Shown here: positions 1 through 12,110 of the stretch, in pieces
How the letters are laid out: each line of letters begins with the position of its first letter
How positions within the stretch are numbered: position 1 is the stretch's first letter
DNA from: Ciceribacter thiooxidans
GTDB lineage: Bacteria > Pseudomonadota > Alphaproteobacteria > Rhizobiales > Rhizobiaceae
DNA length: 64,000 nt
Direction of reading: 5' to 3'
NCBI RefSeq assembly: GCF_014126615.1
Contig: NZ_CP059896.1
Span: forward strand, 230,001 to 294,000
The notes under the pieces: generated by a model
Database searches by the model: none
What the model was told of the DNA's origin: nothing
What the model saw: only the letters and a program-made list of their open reading frames with translations
Program-made: the position numbers and the translations under genes

Positions 1-19
1 ATGAGCATTGGCAATGAGA

Positions 20-2822
<2,803 letters not shown>

Positions 2823-2961
2823 CATTGACCATGCTCATCAAAGATGAGCCAGTAGGAGTTGGGCAGTAGGCAGTAGTCTTCGCCGCTCCAGGACGTGTTC
2901 AAAGAAAGACTGTTGCCTAAGGCCTCAGTCACCAGCTTCTCAAATATGATTGCCCTTAGCT

Positions 2962-3080
2962 GACCTGGTGGTTATGGCGGGGTGGCTGCACCCGTTCCCA
3001 TTCCGAACACGGCCGTGAAACGCCCCAGCGCCAATGGTACTTCGTCTCAAGACGCGGGAGAGTAGGTCGCTGCCAGGTCT
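2962..3080 (+). rRNA. rrf: 5S ribosomal RNA
   Basis: Alphaproteobacterial 5S rRNA of about 118 nt, starting GACCTGGTGGTTATGGCGGG and ending GGTCGCTGCCAGGTC, so that the first and last about eight bases pair as helix I. The conserved CCCATTCCGAAC loop is near 2997-3008. It lies about 140 nt after the 23S gene in the same direction, as expected for the distal part of an rRNA operon. Confidence 0.96.
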
Positions 3081-3116
3081 GCTAAAGGCAATCAAAATCT
3101 TCTCATCACAAAAAGG

Positions 3117-3155
3117 GCCTCGTGCCCAAAACGAGGCCGCGAAAGCGGCCTTTTT
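3117..3155 (+). terminator. Intrinsic terminator (two overlapping hairpins) after 5S
   Basis: Two alternative stems overlap. GCCTCGT (3117-3123) pairs with ACGAGGC (3131-3137), and GGCCGC (3135-3140) pairs with GCGGCC (3145-3150) around a GAAA loop. The second is followed directly by TTTTT (3151-3155), the classic form of a Rho-independent terminator. Confidence 0.8.
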
Positions 3156-3180
3156 GCTTCATACAATAACACCCGGGCCA

Positions 3181-3434
<254 letters not shown>

Positions 3435-3455
3435 ACCTTCCACCCGATCCCAAAG

Positions 3456-3477
3456 AGCCCCCACCGCGGGGCTTTTT
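3456..3477 (+). terminator. Intrinsic terminator after tRNA-fMet
   Basis: AGCCCC (3456-3461) pairs with GGGGCT (3468-3473), followed by a run of T (3473-3477). It closes the rRNA/tRNA operon. The sequence from here to the insertion element at 3635 shows no gene. Confidence 0.75.
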
Positions 3478-3699
3478 GCGTTTCTGCAAGCCGTCATCGC
3501 AGAACTACCAAGCAACTGACCTGCCACCACCTCCCTCCCGGCAAAACGCCGGGCGCTCCTGGCTGCCGCCACAAACCAACAGCTCCGCCGCTATCGGAAG
3601 GAATTGCCTTGCGAGGCAGCTTCTTCATCCAGCCTGACCTGCTCCCCTGAGATGTTCTCGATTTTGGGTTAGCCTGTTCCTCAACGAAGGAGACAGGCA

Positions 3700-3966
3700 A
3701 TGAAGCGCTCACGATTCTCGGAGGAACAGATCATCGGGATTTTGAAGGAGCATCAAGCCGGGATGTCGGCGGTCGATCTGTGCCGCAAGCACGGTATCAG
3801 CGATGCGACCTTTTACACGTGGCGCAAAAAGTACGGCGGCATGGAAGTGTCGGAGGCCAAGCGGCTGAAGGCCCTGGAAGAAGAGAACGCGAAGCTGAAG
3901 AAGCTTCTGGCGGAGCAGATGATGGATGTTTCCACACTCCGCGAGATGCTCGGAAAAAACTTCTGA
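3700..3966 (+). CDS. IS3-family transposase OrfA
   Basis: An 88-residue DNA-binding half of the transposase. It starts MKRSRFSEEQIIGILKEHQAG, has a helix-turn-helix (VDLCRKHGISDATFYTWRKKY, about residues 25-45) and a leucine-zipper-like helix (RLKALEEENAKLKKLLAEQ) used for dimerisation. The start has a good ribosome site (GGAGACAGGCA). It ends in the region where orfB begins in the -1 frame, so the transposase is probably made by frameshifting as OrfAB. It appears intact, although its partner orfB is not. Confidence 0.9.
   Translation: MKRSRFSEEQIIGILKEHQAGMSAVDLCRKHGISDATFYTWRKKYGGMEVSEAKRLKALEEENAKLKKLLAEQMMDVSTLREMLGKNF
3954..3960 (+). promoter_or_regulatory. A-AAA-AAC slippery heptamer for -1 frameshifting orfA to orfB
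   Basis: In the orfA frame the codons read GGA AAA AAC, which places the heptamer A AAA AAC in register for a -1 slip six bases before the orfA stop codon. The -1 frame then runs into the OrfB sequence. This is the usual programmed frameshift arrangement of IS3-family elements. Confidence 0.75.
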
Positions 3967-4893
3967 CGCCCGGTTCGAGGAGAAATGCCGTGAACTGGGC
4001 CATTGAAGAGAAGAGCTACTCGCAGCGCCATGCATGTGCCCTGGTGGGGATGACACCGCGCGTCTACCGCTATCAGTCTAGCAGCCCCGATGACACCGAA
4101 CTCCGAAAGCGTCTGCGGGAACTGTCATCGGAACGCCGACGGTTCGGCTATCGCCGCCTGCACCTGTTGCTGAAGCGCGAGGGTGTCGAGGTGAACTGGA
4201 AGAAGCTGTATCGCATCTACAAGGAAGAGAGGCTGACAGTCCGCAAACGTGGCGGCCATAAGCGGGCTTTGGGCACGCGCACACCGATGACGATCACGCA
4301 GAAAGCGAACCAGAGATGGTCTCTCGACTTTGTGTCAGATGCACTGGTCGATGGACGTCGCTTCCGCATACTTTGCGTGATCGATGACTTCAGCCGCGAG
4401 TGCCTGGCGACGGTCGTCGACAACTCGCTCTCCGGCGAACGCGTTGCCAGAGAACTGGATGCCATCGCCGAGCGGCGCGGTTATCCGTTATTGGTCGTCA
4501 GCGACAATGGCACCGAGCTCACATCGAACGCCATGCTCGCCTGGAGCAGGATCGTGGTGTCGAATGGCACTACATCGCCCCGGGCAAACCCATGCAGAAT
4601 GGCTTCGTGGAATCGTTCAACGGTCGACTGCGTGACGAGTGCCTCAACGAGTATCTGTTCCGCAGCTACCGGCATGCCCGGGAGATCATCGAGGAATGGC
4701 GCATCGACTACAATCCTGTTTCATAACGCCCATCTTTCTATGTTGTTGAAGGGAATAAGCTTTCCTGATCTGGATGCGATCCTGTGGGGTGTCGGGGGTT
4801 CTGCCGGGCGCGATCGAGGATCTGACGTGCTTGTAAGGTCGCGAGTTTTGAACGGCTGAAGATCCATGGGCCATCGGGTAGCGGATGAGCCCC

Positions 4894-6801
4894 CTAAATA
4901 TCGCCAGCCTCGGCCGCCAGACGCAGCGTCTTTGGCGTTATCCCGAGTAACTTCGCCGCGCCGCCCAGATTAAGCCATGGCTCGACCCCGTCGATCTGCG
5001 GACGGAAGACCGGAATCTTGCGATATGACCTCAGCGCGGTGACCCGCTCCCGTGTCCAGCGATTGCCATTGCCGGTTGTCAGTCCGTTGCGATTGAGGAC
5101 ACCGGCAATCACATCATCATTGGCGAGTAAGACGAGCTGTCTCACAGCGTCGACAATGTCGTCAGGGGTCGCGTTTCTTTGGCCGCGGCGTCGCTTCGGC
5201 AGGCGCAGCTCGGTGTGGACGCCTCCAACCCAATGAATGACGAGGACGATCTCAGAAGTTCCATCATCGAGATCGGCGACCACTTCATTGATGAGCGTGC
5301 GCACGATGCGCTTCTTCAGCCTTGCATCGGTTGTCGGCGCCGTCCAGACGGTGCGAAGGTTTCCCGCAAGTGCGGTTACCTGTGATGCGGACATGGGGAA
5401 CGGCTGAGGCGTAACTGTCCGATGTTTGGCAATCCTGGTCTCGATCTCGCCGACGCGTGCGAGTGTCCTATTCCAGCGCGCTTCGAGCTCTGACGTTACA
5501 AGTCTGTTCTCCGGATCGGCCGCGTCATATTGCCGGAATGCCCGGTCGGCTACATAGCGTGCTGCCTCGAGGTCGCGTAGCAGGGCATCCTGAACCTGAT
5601 CGCGTTGGCTGGCCATATTGCGTTCCGCCTCAACGGCGGCCGCAATGGCTCCTGGTTCGACTACGCCGAGCAGCGCCTCCTCGATCGCATCATCGACCCG
5701 CAGACCGCCGAAGGCGATGCAACGTGGTTCGCCATTATCGAGTAGACCACGCCAACAGGAATAGCGCGGAATGTTATGCTTGTTTCCGGTGTACCGGACG
5801 GTCAGCTTTCGACCGCATCTCTTGCAACGGAAAAGGCCGGCAAGCAGAGCGTCGCCGTGCTTCGGCGCCCCGTGATGGCGGCTGGCTGGCACATTGTCGC
5901 TTACCATCTTGCGGATCTCCTCCGCCCGTTCCCAACTGACGTAACCTTCATGTGCATCCGGGATCAGCGCCAGCCATTCATCACGCGCCTTGCGACGAAT
6001 TCCAGACCGGCCATCGTATCGGGGCACGGAGCGACTCTTACCATAAGCGTAAGCGCCTCCGTAGATCGGGTTCGCAATCATCCGGTGGATGGTGGCATAA
6101 TTTGGCCTGCGCCAGATGACGTCACCATTGGTATACCTGACCGGCAGGTCCAGCCCCTGCTCGAGGAACCATAGCAGAGCCTGCCGCGCACTGCCGAGTT
6201 CGGCAACCTTGTCGAAGACGAGCGCGATGGCTTCCTGGATGCGTCGGTCGGGATCCTTCTCGATCCTGTCACCGGCCTTCACGAAGCCGGCCGGAACAGT
6301 GACCACGAGTTCACCGCGGCGAGCCTTCTCATAGCGGGCGGAAAGGGAACGCTGACGCAAGAGATCGAGTTCATACTCGTTGAGGCTGCCCTTCAAACCC
6401 AAGAGCAGGCGGTCGTTGCCCTGGCGGGGCGCATAAACTGCTTCCTGGTCGACCAGGACGGTATCGACAACGCGGCACATCTCGATGAGTTGCTGCCAAT
6501 CGCGGCTGTTCCGGGCGAAACGCGATACCTCACGCGCGGCCACGGCGCCAACCTTGCCAAGGCAGACTTCCGCCACCATCCGATCAAATCCAGCGCGGGT
6601 CACGCCGCCGGCGGCCGAACGACCAAGATCGTCATCCACCGTCTCTATTTGTGACCATCCAAGCGCTGCCAGACGGTCGCGCATGGCGTACTGGAGGGCG
6701 CTGCTCTCTCGATTATGCAGAACCTGGTGAGCCGAGGACTGCCGAACATAGAGGATGGCCTTCCGCTCCAGATGATGCGGCCCGATCTTCTCATGCATCA
6801 T
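4894..6801 (-). CDS. Large serine recombinase (amber-shortened)
   Basis: Site-specific recombinase of the resolvase/integrase superfamily, 635 residues from the ATG at 6801 (an earlier ATG at 6828 is possible). The N-terminal catalytic domain has the nucleophile motif [10 protein letters not shown] and the [11 protein letters not shown] block. Next are a recombinase domain ([24 protein letters not shown]) and a zinc ribbon ([16 protein letters not shown] ... YSCWRG). The C-terminus has an HTH-like [22 protein letters not shown] segment. An in-frame TAG at 4894-4896 stops it. Beyond it the same frame stays open for 51 codons with a family-like tail (HPLPDGPWIFSR ... NPRHPTGSHPDQ) to a second TAG at 4738, so a full product would be about 687 residues. 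It overlaps the small upstream gene. Confidence 0.85.
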   Translation of the reverse strand: MMHEKIGPHHLERKAILYVRQSSAHQVLHNRESSALQYAMRDRLAALGWSQIETVDDDLGRSAAGGVTRAGFDRMVAEVCLGKVGAVAAREVSRFARNSRDWQQLIEMCRVVDTVLVDQEAVYAPRQGNDRLLLGLKGSLNEYELDLLRQRSLSARYEKARRGELVVTVPAGFVKAGDRIEKDPDRRIQEAIALVFDKVAELGSARQALLWFLEQGLDLPVRYTNGDVIWRRPNYATIHRMIANPIYGGAYAYGKSRSVPRYDGRSGIRRKARDEWLALIPDAHEGYVSWERAEEIRKMVSDNVPASRHHGAPKHGDALLAGLFRCKRCGRKLTVRYTGNKHNIPRYSCWRGLLDNGEPRCIAFGGLRVDDAIEEALLGVVEPGAIAAAVEAERNMASQRDQVQDALLRDLEAARYVADRAFRQYDAADPENRLVTSELEARWNRTLARVGEIETRIAKHRTVTPQPFPMSASQVTALAGNLRTVWTAPTTDARLKKRIVRTLINEVVADLDDGTSEIVLVIHWVGGVHTELRLPKRRRGQRNATPDDIVDAVRQLVLLANDDVIAGVLNRNGLTTGNGNRWTRERVTALRSYRKIPVFRPQIDGVEPWLNLGGAAKLLGITPKTLRLAAEAGDI

Positions 6802-6994
6802 GATCGGCCTCCTTCTGTTGGGAGGCATGTCCGCACTTTGCGTGATCGACGAACAGCCGCACGATGAGCACCGTCAACGCTTGGCGGGTCTCCTCCGGCA
6901 ACTCCGGCCATTGCGGCGTCCCTGCCGTTTTCCCCCGCTGCGGGGCCGAGAACAGATCGAACTGGCATGTCATGGGCTGGCGAGGCATGAACAT
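6791..6994 (-). CDS. Small protein paired with the serine recombinase
   Basis: A 67-residue protein ([19 protein letters not shown]..., then a helical core [24 protein letters not shown]). Its stop overlaps the first codons of the recombinase (ATGATGCATGA), so the two are translationally coupled. Similar short proteins with a 'LPEETRxAL' core often precede recombinases of this type in rhizobia (from memory, not searched). Its function is unknown; a helper or directionality role is only a guess. Confidence 0.6.
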   Translation of the reverse strand: MFMPRQPMTCQFDLFSAPQRGKTAGTPQWPELPEETRQALTVLIVRLFVDHAKCGHASQQKEADHDA

Positions 6995-7458
6995 CTCTCC
7001 GACTCGTTTCGTGAGAGACCAATGCTGCGCCCATTACCGAAGATTGCGATGAGGCATCAGCGTCCTTCAGCAATCTTGCCAAAATATGCAGGCTTGCGAG
7101 ATCGACGTGCGGAACCGGCAGGCTGCGCCAACAACCACTCACTGATCGGTCGAACATCCACGACGGGACCTCAAGAAGTCGACCAGAAGAAGAACCAGAA
7201 AGGCTGCAGCGGAAAACATGCCTCCCTTTGGACACCGCCTCATGCACGTGAACGAGCCGCCCAGACCAGGGATGCCACGGATACAAAAGCTCGCGAACCT
7301 CGGTCCCGTGGGTGTTCTGTCGTCGTGTTGTACAATCTGCACCGTCCACACACGAGCCTTGGCGGGCTGACACCAAATGAGTTTGCAATCCGGTCCAGAA
7401 AGAACCACAACGTGAACAGGGCTAGCCTATGAGTGAGTACATTCGGGGGAGCAGGTCA

Positions 7459-7752
7459 GTTCTGAACACCTAGTCCCTCCTGTTGTTTCAGCCGAAATCG
7501 ACAGGGAGCAACGATGGCGCCGTGCGGTTGGGACGCTGAGGAAGAAGACAGATCTTGAACCGAAATCTGCACCCGAAAAGCACAGCCGCGACCTGAGGCG
7601 AGCCCCGGCATCGACATATACAAAGCTGGGCGCGTCGGCGATTTTCCCGCGGGAGAACACCTCTTCTGAAGCGGGAGCGGCCGCAGCGAGAGGCCGGGAC
7701 GGAGGGCGAGGGCTCAAGGAGCAGCAGGGTCTTGCCCGGCTGCCGTGTTCCA
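7459..7752. other. Non-coding stretch between the IS and ftsK
   Basis: About 290 bp with no convincing gene. Short reading frames here lack ribosome sites and family features. A CCCGCGGG palindrome lies near 7648-7655. No T-tailed hairpin clearly terminating ftsK was seen. Confidence 0.4.
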
Positions 7753-10350
7753 TCAAATGGCGCCGTCGTTGCGCTCCGTGCCGTCGGCAATGATCGCGCG
7801 TTTCCCGACGTGATTGGCGGGGCCCACGAGCCCTTCCTGCTCCATCCGTTCCACGAGTGACGCCGCACGGTTGTAACCGATGGAGAGCTTGCGCTGGATG
7901 TAGGACGTCGAGCATTTCTTGTCGCGCATGACGATCTTCACCGCCTTGTCGTAAAGGTCGCTTGCATCCTCTTCGCCCATGGTCGAGCGGTCGAAGATGG
8001 CTTCGTCCTCTTCGGGTTCGTTTTCCTCCGCCTCTTCTGTGACCGTGCCGAGGTAGTCCGGCCGTCCTTGCGTCTTCAGGTGTGCCACCACCTTTTCCAC
8101 CTCGTGGTCTGAGACGAACGGCCCGTGCACGCGCGCGATGCGGCCGCCGCCCATCATATGCAGCATGTCGCCCTGGCCGAGCAGATGTTCGGCGCCCTGT
8201 TCACCGAGAATGGTGCGGCTGTCGATCTTGGAGGTCACCTGGAAGGAGATGCGTGTCGGGAAGTTCGCCTTGATCGTACCGGTAATGACGTCGACGGACG
8301 GGCGCTGCGTCGCCATGATCAGGTGGATGCCCGCCGCGCGGGCCATCTGCGCGAGCCTCTGGATTGCGCCTTCGATCTCCTTGCCGGCGACCATCATCAG
8401 ATCCGCCATCTCGTCGACGATGACGACGATGTACGGCATCGGGGAAAGGTCCATTTCCTCCTGCTCGTAGACCGGTTCGCCGGTGGACCGGTCGAAGCCC
8501 GTCTGGATCGTGCAGAGGATCGTCTCGCCCTTGGTGCGGGCGGTGGCGGCGCGGCCGTTATAGCCGTCGATGTTGCGCACGCCGAGCCGCGACATCTTGC
8601 GATAGCGGTCTTCCATCTCGCGGACGGCCCATTTGAGCGCCATCACCGCCTTTTTGGGATCGGTGACGACAGGGGTCAGGAGATGCGGAATGCCGTCATA
8701 GACGGAGAGTTCGAGCATCTTCGGATCGACCATGATCAGGCGGCACTCCTCCGGCTTGAGCCGATAAAGCAGCGACAGGATCATCGTGTTGATGGCGACT
8801 GACTTGCCCGAGCCGGTGGTGCCGGCAACCAGCAGGTGTGGCATCTTCGCCAGTTCGGCAATGACCGGTTCCCCGCCGATGGTCTTGCCGAGGCAGACCG
8901 GTAGCTGGAAGCGGGTCTCGGTATAGTCCCGCGATTCGATGAGTTCGCGGAAGTAGACGGTCTCGCGGACAGGGTTCGGCAGCTCGATACCGATCACGTT
9001 GCGGCCAGGCACAACGGCGACGCGGGCGGAGAGCGCCGACATCGAGCGGGCGATGTCGTCGGAGAGCCCGATGACGCGCGAAGACTTGACGCCGGGTGCG
9101 GGCTCGAACTCGTAGAGCGTGACGACGGGGCCGGGCCGAACGTCGATGATCTCGCCCTTGATTCCGAAGTCCTCGAGAACGCTTTCCAGGAGACCGGCGC
9201 TCTGTTCCAGCGCTTCGGGCGAGAGGATGTGTGTCTCCTGAGACTGCGGCAGTTGCAGGAGATCGATCGAAGGAAAATCGTACTCTCCTTCCGATACGGT
9301 TCGGGCATTCGCCGTGCGATCACGGACCGTGGGCTGTTCGGCGGCATTCTCCGTTGCCGACGGAACGGCCGCTTCTTCAGGCGCCGTCAGGAATACCGGT
9401 ACTGCCTCGGAAACGGCAGCAGCGCCGGGTCGGGTCTGGCTGATCCGGTGAAGGCCGACCTCCCGGTAGAGTGACGTGACCGACTTGTCCGACTTTGCGG
9501 CTGGTGGTGCGAGGACCGGCATCTTCACCTTTGCGGGCGCCGTGGCGACCGGGGCCGGAAAGGCGAGCGGCGCGGGAACAGCAGCTGCCACCGGCGGGCT
9601 GACCGGAAGCATCAGACCGGCGCTCTCTGCCTCGTCGCTTGCTTCCGTCATCGCTTCCCAGAAGACGTGATCGGAGATGAACGCCGTCAGTGGCAGGAAT
9701 CGCGTATCATCGGGCGACGGGACTGGCGCTGTCGTCGCCATCAGTTGTTCTGCCGTGTCATTCTGCGCGAGCTCGCGGCACGTGACGGCAATCATCGTCG
9801 TCGCTTGGGTGATCGCGGCGACCGGTAGGTCCTCGTGTGTCGTCGATGCCTCGGCTGGCGTTTCCTCGGTCTGCCTGCTTCGCGCGAGTTCGCGACGGAG
9901 CCGATAGCTGAGTGCGCGTGCGCCGGCGGCATCGGGCGGCTGCGGCAGGAATTCCGGCTGCGCAATTATGCGCTCGGCATTTCTCGTCGGCATGGATGGC
10001 AGGCTGTCCGGCGCGGCTGGAACGGCAACAGGAGCTTCAGGCACGGGACAAGGTACGCTTGCGGCCGCCGGCGCGGCGCGCTTCGGCAGCGCCGTATCGG
10101 GTGTGCGGGTGAAGCGGACGTTCGGTCCGAGTACGAAAGCCCTCTGCCAGATCGGGGCGTCGCCGCGGCCTTCGATTTCGCTCGCGGCAATCGAATCGGT
10201 GTTGCCCGCCGTGTCGCCCGAAGCCGCCATCCGCGGGTCTGCCGGATTTGCCGCCGGCTTGTGCGGCTCTTCACCTCCGGCCTCAGATCCCTTCCGTTCC
10301 TCTTCCAAGTTACTGGTAAATCTTGAGAAATTCGAACGGCTGAAACGCAT
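7753..10350 (-). CDS. ftsK: DNA translocase FtsK (soluble-type N-terminus)
   Basis: Hexameric DNA pump that clears and aligns chromosome termini at division; 865 residues from the ATG at 10350 (a GTG four codons earlier is possible). Residues 1-375 are a low-complexity Ala/Pro-rich linker with no evident membrane helices, unlike canonical FtsK. Then come the alpha domain ([22 protein letters not shown]), the RecA-like motor with Walker [10 protein letters not shown] (about residue 510) and Walker [12 protein letters not shown] (about 645), and the C-terminal gamma winged helix ([23 protein letters not shown]) that reads KOPS-type sites. It stands alone between the IS and the rhamnose genes. 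Rhizobia often have more than one FtsK-like gene; this may be the tether-less paralogue. Confidence 0.9.
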   Translation of the reverse strand: MRFSRSNFSRFTSNLEEERKGSEAGGEEPHKPAANPADPRMAASGDTAGNTDSIAASEIEGRGDAPIWQRAFVLGPNVRFTRTPDTALPKRAAPAAASVPCPVPEAPVAVPAAPDSLPSMPTRNAERIIAQPEFLPQPPDAAGARALSYRLRRELARSRQTEETPAEASTTHEDLPVAAITQATTMIAVTCRELAQNDTAEQLMATTAPVPSPDDTRFLPLTAFISDHVFWEAMTEASDEAESAGLMLPVSPPVAAAVPAPLAFPAPVATAPAKVKMPVLAPPAAKSDKSVTSLYREVGLHRISQTRPGAAAVSEAVPVFLTAPEEAAVPSATENAAEQPTVRDRTANARTVSEGEYDFPSIDLLQLPQSQETHILSPEALEQSAGLLESVLEDFGIKGEIIDVRPGPVVTLYEFEPAPGVKSSRVIGLSDDIARSMSALSARVAVVPGRNVIGIELPNPVRETVYFRELIESRDYTETRFQLPVCLGKTIGGEPVIAELAKMPHLLVAGTTGSGKSVAINTMILSLLYRLKPEECRLIMVDPKMLELSVYDGIPHLLTPVVTDPKKAVMALKWAVREMEDRYRKMSRLGVRNIDGYNGRAATARTKGETILCTIQTGFDRSTGEPVYEQEEMDLSPMPYIVVIVDEMADLMMVAGKEIEGAIQRLAQMARAAGIHLIMATQRPSVDVITGTIKANFPTRISFQVTSKIDSRTILGEQGAEHLLGQGDMLHMMGGGRIARVHGPFVSDHEVEKVVAHLKTQGRPDYLGTVTEEAEENEPEEDEAIFDRSTMGEEDASDLYDKAVKIVMRDKKCSTSYIQRKLSIGYNRAASLVERMEQEGLVGPANHVGKRAIIADGTERNDGAI

Positions 10351-10362
10351 GGCTACCTGCAC

Positions 10363-10626
10363 ATCTCTCGAACACGAACAACGAACACTGACAATCTTAC
10401 TAAAAAATAAAGGTTAACCAGGTCTTTCCGGCGCCTGTCGGTGAGCGCTCTTTCGCCGGTTGTAGTGTGAGCAAATTGCGAGGTGCGGCGACCGTGCCAC
10501 ACCGGCTATTGCTTGCGCCCGGCGGAAGGTGGCGGAATGATCGGATGATCATCAGATACGCATGCAAACGCGCCCCGGAATGGTCGGAGCGGTGCGTCGA
10601 TGTTTTGCTGTGCCGTTGGTGCGGGA
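10363..10626. other. Intergenic region between rhaI and ftsK
   Basis: About 260 bp after the rhaI stop and before ftsK, both on the minus strand. It must hold the ftsK promoter (AT-rich near 10385-10425) and the end of the rhaDI transcript. No clear terminator hairpin or gene was identified. Confidence 0.35.
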
Positions 10627-11919
10627 TCAGACGATGCCGCCGGAGCCGCCCTTGACTGTCGGGCGCTCGGAGGCGACCCGGGCGCGGTAGCCGCTGGCGC
10701 GATAGGTGGCGACCGGGTCGATCGCGCCGCCGTGACGGCGACGGGCTTCGGCGAGAATCGGTTCCACATCCATGCGATAGGCACGCTTGAGTGTCTCCGA
10801 AGCCATCAGCGCATCATTGTCGCCCTGGAAGCCTTCTAGTGCCGCGCGGTCGACCAGAAGCGCCTGGGCATAGGCGCGGCGGATCTCGTTGGCGCTGGAG
10901 ATCAGGCTCTCGATCGGGTCGGTGACATTGTGGCTCTGGTCGATCATGTGCGCCGGGTGGAAACCCTTCACGCCGCGATGCTCCGCATCGACCAGCTCGT
11001 TGAAGACGAGGAACAGGCGGTAAGGCTCAACCGAGCCGGCGTCGAGATCGTCGTCACCGTATTTCGAGTCGTTGAAGTGGAAGCCGCCGAGCTTGCCGAA
11101 CTGGATCAGTCGGGCGACGATCATCTCGATATTGGTGTTGGGCGCGTGATGGCCGAGGTCGACGAGGCAGAAGGCCTTTTCGCCGAGCGTCTGGGCGATC
11201 AGGTAATTCGTCCCCCAGTCCTGGACGACCGTTGAATAGAAGGCCGGCTCATACATCTTGTGCTCGGTGAAGAGCCGCCAGTCGTCGGGCAGGGCCTTGT
11301 AGATGTCGGCCATGGAGGCGAGGTAGCGCTCGAACTGGCGGGTGAAGTTCGACTGGCCGGGGAAGTTCGAGCCGTCGCCAATCCAGACGGTCAGCGCCTT
11401 CGAGCCGATGGCATTGCCAAGCTCGATGCATTCGATGTTGTGCTCGACGGCCTGGGCGCGGGTGGCCGCATCCACGTGGCTGAGCGAGCCATACTTGTAG
11501 GAATGTGTCTGGTCCGGCGCGTCCGAGAAGGTATTCGAGTTCATGGCATCGAAGCCGAGGCCCAGTGCGTCGCCCTTTGCCTTCAGCTCCTTCGGATCGG
11601 CCTTGTCCCACGGAATGTGCAGCGACACGGTTGGCGTGGCACGGGTCAGTTCGTTGATGACCGAGCAGTCTTCCAGCTTGTCGAAGATATGGCGCGGCTC
11701 GCCAAGGCCGGGGAAGCGGGCGAAACGGGTGCCGCCGGTGCCGACGCCCCAGGAGGGAACGGCAACGAAGAAATCGGCGACCTTGCTGGTGACGGCGTCG
11801 ATGTCGATGCCGGTGCGGGCGAGCTTTTCGCCGAGCGCCGCATAATCGGACTTGAGCGCGGCCGCGCGCTTTTCGTTTTCGGCCGCGATGACGTCGGCGG
11901 CGATTATCTGATCGGTCAT
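10627..11919 (-). CDS. rhaI: L-rhamnose isomerase
   Basis: Converts L-rhamnose to L-rhamnulose in the cytosol, the first step of rhamnose catabolism. The 430-residue TIM-barrel protein has the length of the Pseudomonas/Rhizobium type RhaI. Recognisable parts include SWGVGTGGTRFARFPG near the N-terminus and the metal-binding region LFTEHKMYEPAFYSTVVQDWG ... CLVDLGHHAPNTNIE ... GGFHFNDSKYGDDDL. The start is preceded by a purine-rich site (GGGAGGAAAACC). It lies about 190 bp downstream of rhaD in the same direction, with a RIME-like palindrome between them, and is probably part of a rhaD-rhaI transcript. Confidence 0.95.
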   Translation of the reverse strand: MTDQIIAADVIAAENEKRAAALKSDYAALGEKLARTGIDIDAVTSKVADFFVAVPSWGVGTGGTRFARFPGLGEPRHIFDKLEDCSVINELTRATPTVSLHIPWDKADPKELKAKGDALGLGFDAMNSNTFSDAPDQTHSYKYGSLSHVDAATRAQAVEHNIECIELGNAIGSKALTVWIGDGSNFPGQSNFTRQFERYLASMADIYKALPDDWRLFTEHKMYEPAFYSTVVQDWGTNYLIAQTLGEKAFCLVDLGHHAPNTNIEMIVARLIQFGKLGGFHFNDSKYGDDDLDAGSVEPYRLFLVFNELVDAEHRGVKGFHPAHMIDQSHNVTDPIESLISSANEIRRAYAQALLVDRAALEGFQGDNDALMASETLKRAYRMDVEPILAEARRRHGGAIDPVATYRASGYRARVASERPTVKGGSGGIV

Positions 11920-11940
11920 GGTTTTCCTCCCAAAGGTATT

Positions 11941-12101
11941 CCCCCTCTGTCACTTCGTGACATCTCCCCCACAAGGGGGAGACTTAACTCACGGTTGTCG
12001 ATGCCTTTTGCACCAAGCAAAGTCATCGTGGTTACGCTCGGTCAACTGCTGTTCTTCTCCCCCCTTGTGGGGGAGATGCCCGGCAGGGCAGACGGGGTGC
12101 T
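11941..12101. repeat. RIME-type palindromic repeat in the rhaD-rhaI gap
   Basis: Two hairpins face each other: CTCCCCC-ACAA-GGGGGAG (11964-11981) and CTCCCCCC-TTGT-GGGGGAG (12057-12075). The flanking ends, CATCTCC and GGAGATG, are themselves inverted, so the element is a palindrome of palindromes. This matches the Rhizobium-specific intergenic mosaic element type. There is no T-run, so it is not a standard terminator, but it may stabilise or cut the rhaD-rhaI mRNA. Confidence 0.75.
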
Positions 12102-12110
12102 AAAGCTTGC

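Larger units (their letters stand above)
4716..7337 (-). mobile_element. Serine-recombinase element inserted in IS orfB
   Basis: A 2622 bp segment lies between two copies of TACAATC (4709-4715 and 7331-7337). Deleting the segment and one copy restores an uninterrupted OrfB reading frame (IDYNLHRPHTS), so the insertion was precise. It encodes, leftward, a 67-residue protein and a large serine recombinase, whose last codon lies about 23 bp from the left boundary. No terminal inverted repeats are seen, as expected if a serine recombinase moved it. The 7-bp repeat could be a target duplication or a shared att core. 6995-7330 holds no convincing gene and probably contains the element's promoter and attachment end. 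Confidence 0.75.
3960..7432 (+). pseudogene. IS3-family transposase OrfB, frameshifted and interrupted
   Basis: This is the DDE integrase half of the transposase. The first part (from about 3960) runs to near 4547 and contains the WSLDFVSDAL and IDDFSREC blocks with the first Asp and the VVSDNGTE block with the second. Near 4547 one C is missing (AGCAGG where AGCCAGG is expected), and the frame continues at -1 through GVEWHYIAPGKP and the Glu-containing QNGFVESFNGR to 4715. There a 2622 bp element is inserted. The C-terminus (LHRPHTSLGGLTPNEFA...) resumes at 7338 and ends at 7432. With the insert and frameshift, OrfB cannot be made; IDYN-LHRPH is contiguous when the insert is removed. Confidence 0.85.
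3635..7458 (+). mobile_element. IS3-family (IS407-like) insertion sequence, split by a second element
   Basis: The left end TGACCTGCTCCCC (3635-3647) is matched by its reverse complement GGGGAGCAGGTCA at the right end (7446-7458), and both begin 5'-TG as IS3-family ends do. Inside are orfA and a split orfB. Without the 2622 bp inserted at 4716-7337 the element would be 1202 bp, normal for this group. The flanks (AGCC before, GTTC after) do not form a target duplication, so one side may have been rearranged. IS407-like assignment rests on recognising the orfA sequence, not on a search. Confidence 0.85.

Noticed and set aside
6998..7330. Open frames between the recombinase partner and the right part of orfB
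   Set aside because: Frames on both strands lack ribosome sites and recognisable sequence; the plus-strand frame is real only in its last part, as the OrfB C-terminus.
4716..7337. The insert as a classical DDE insertion sequence
   Set aside because: No terminal inverted repeats and no DDE transposase; the only enzyme is a serine recombinase.
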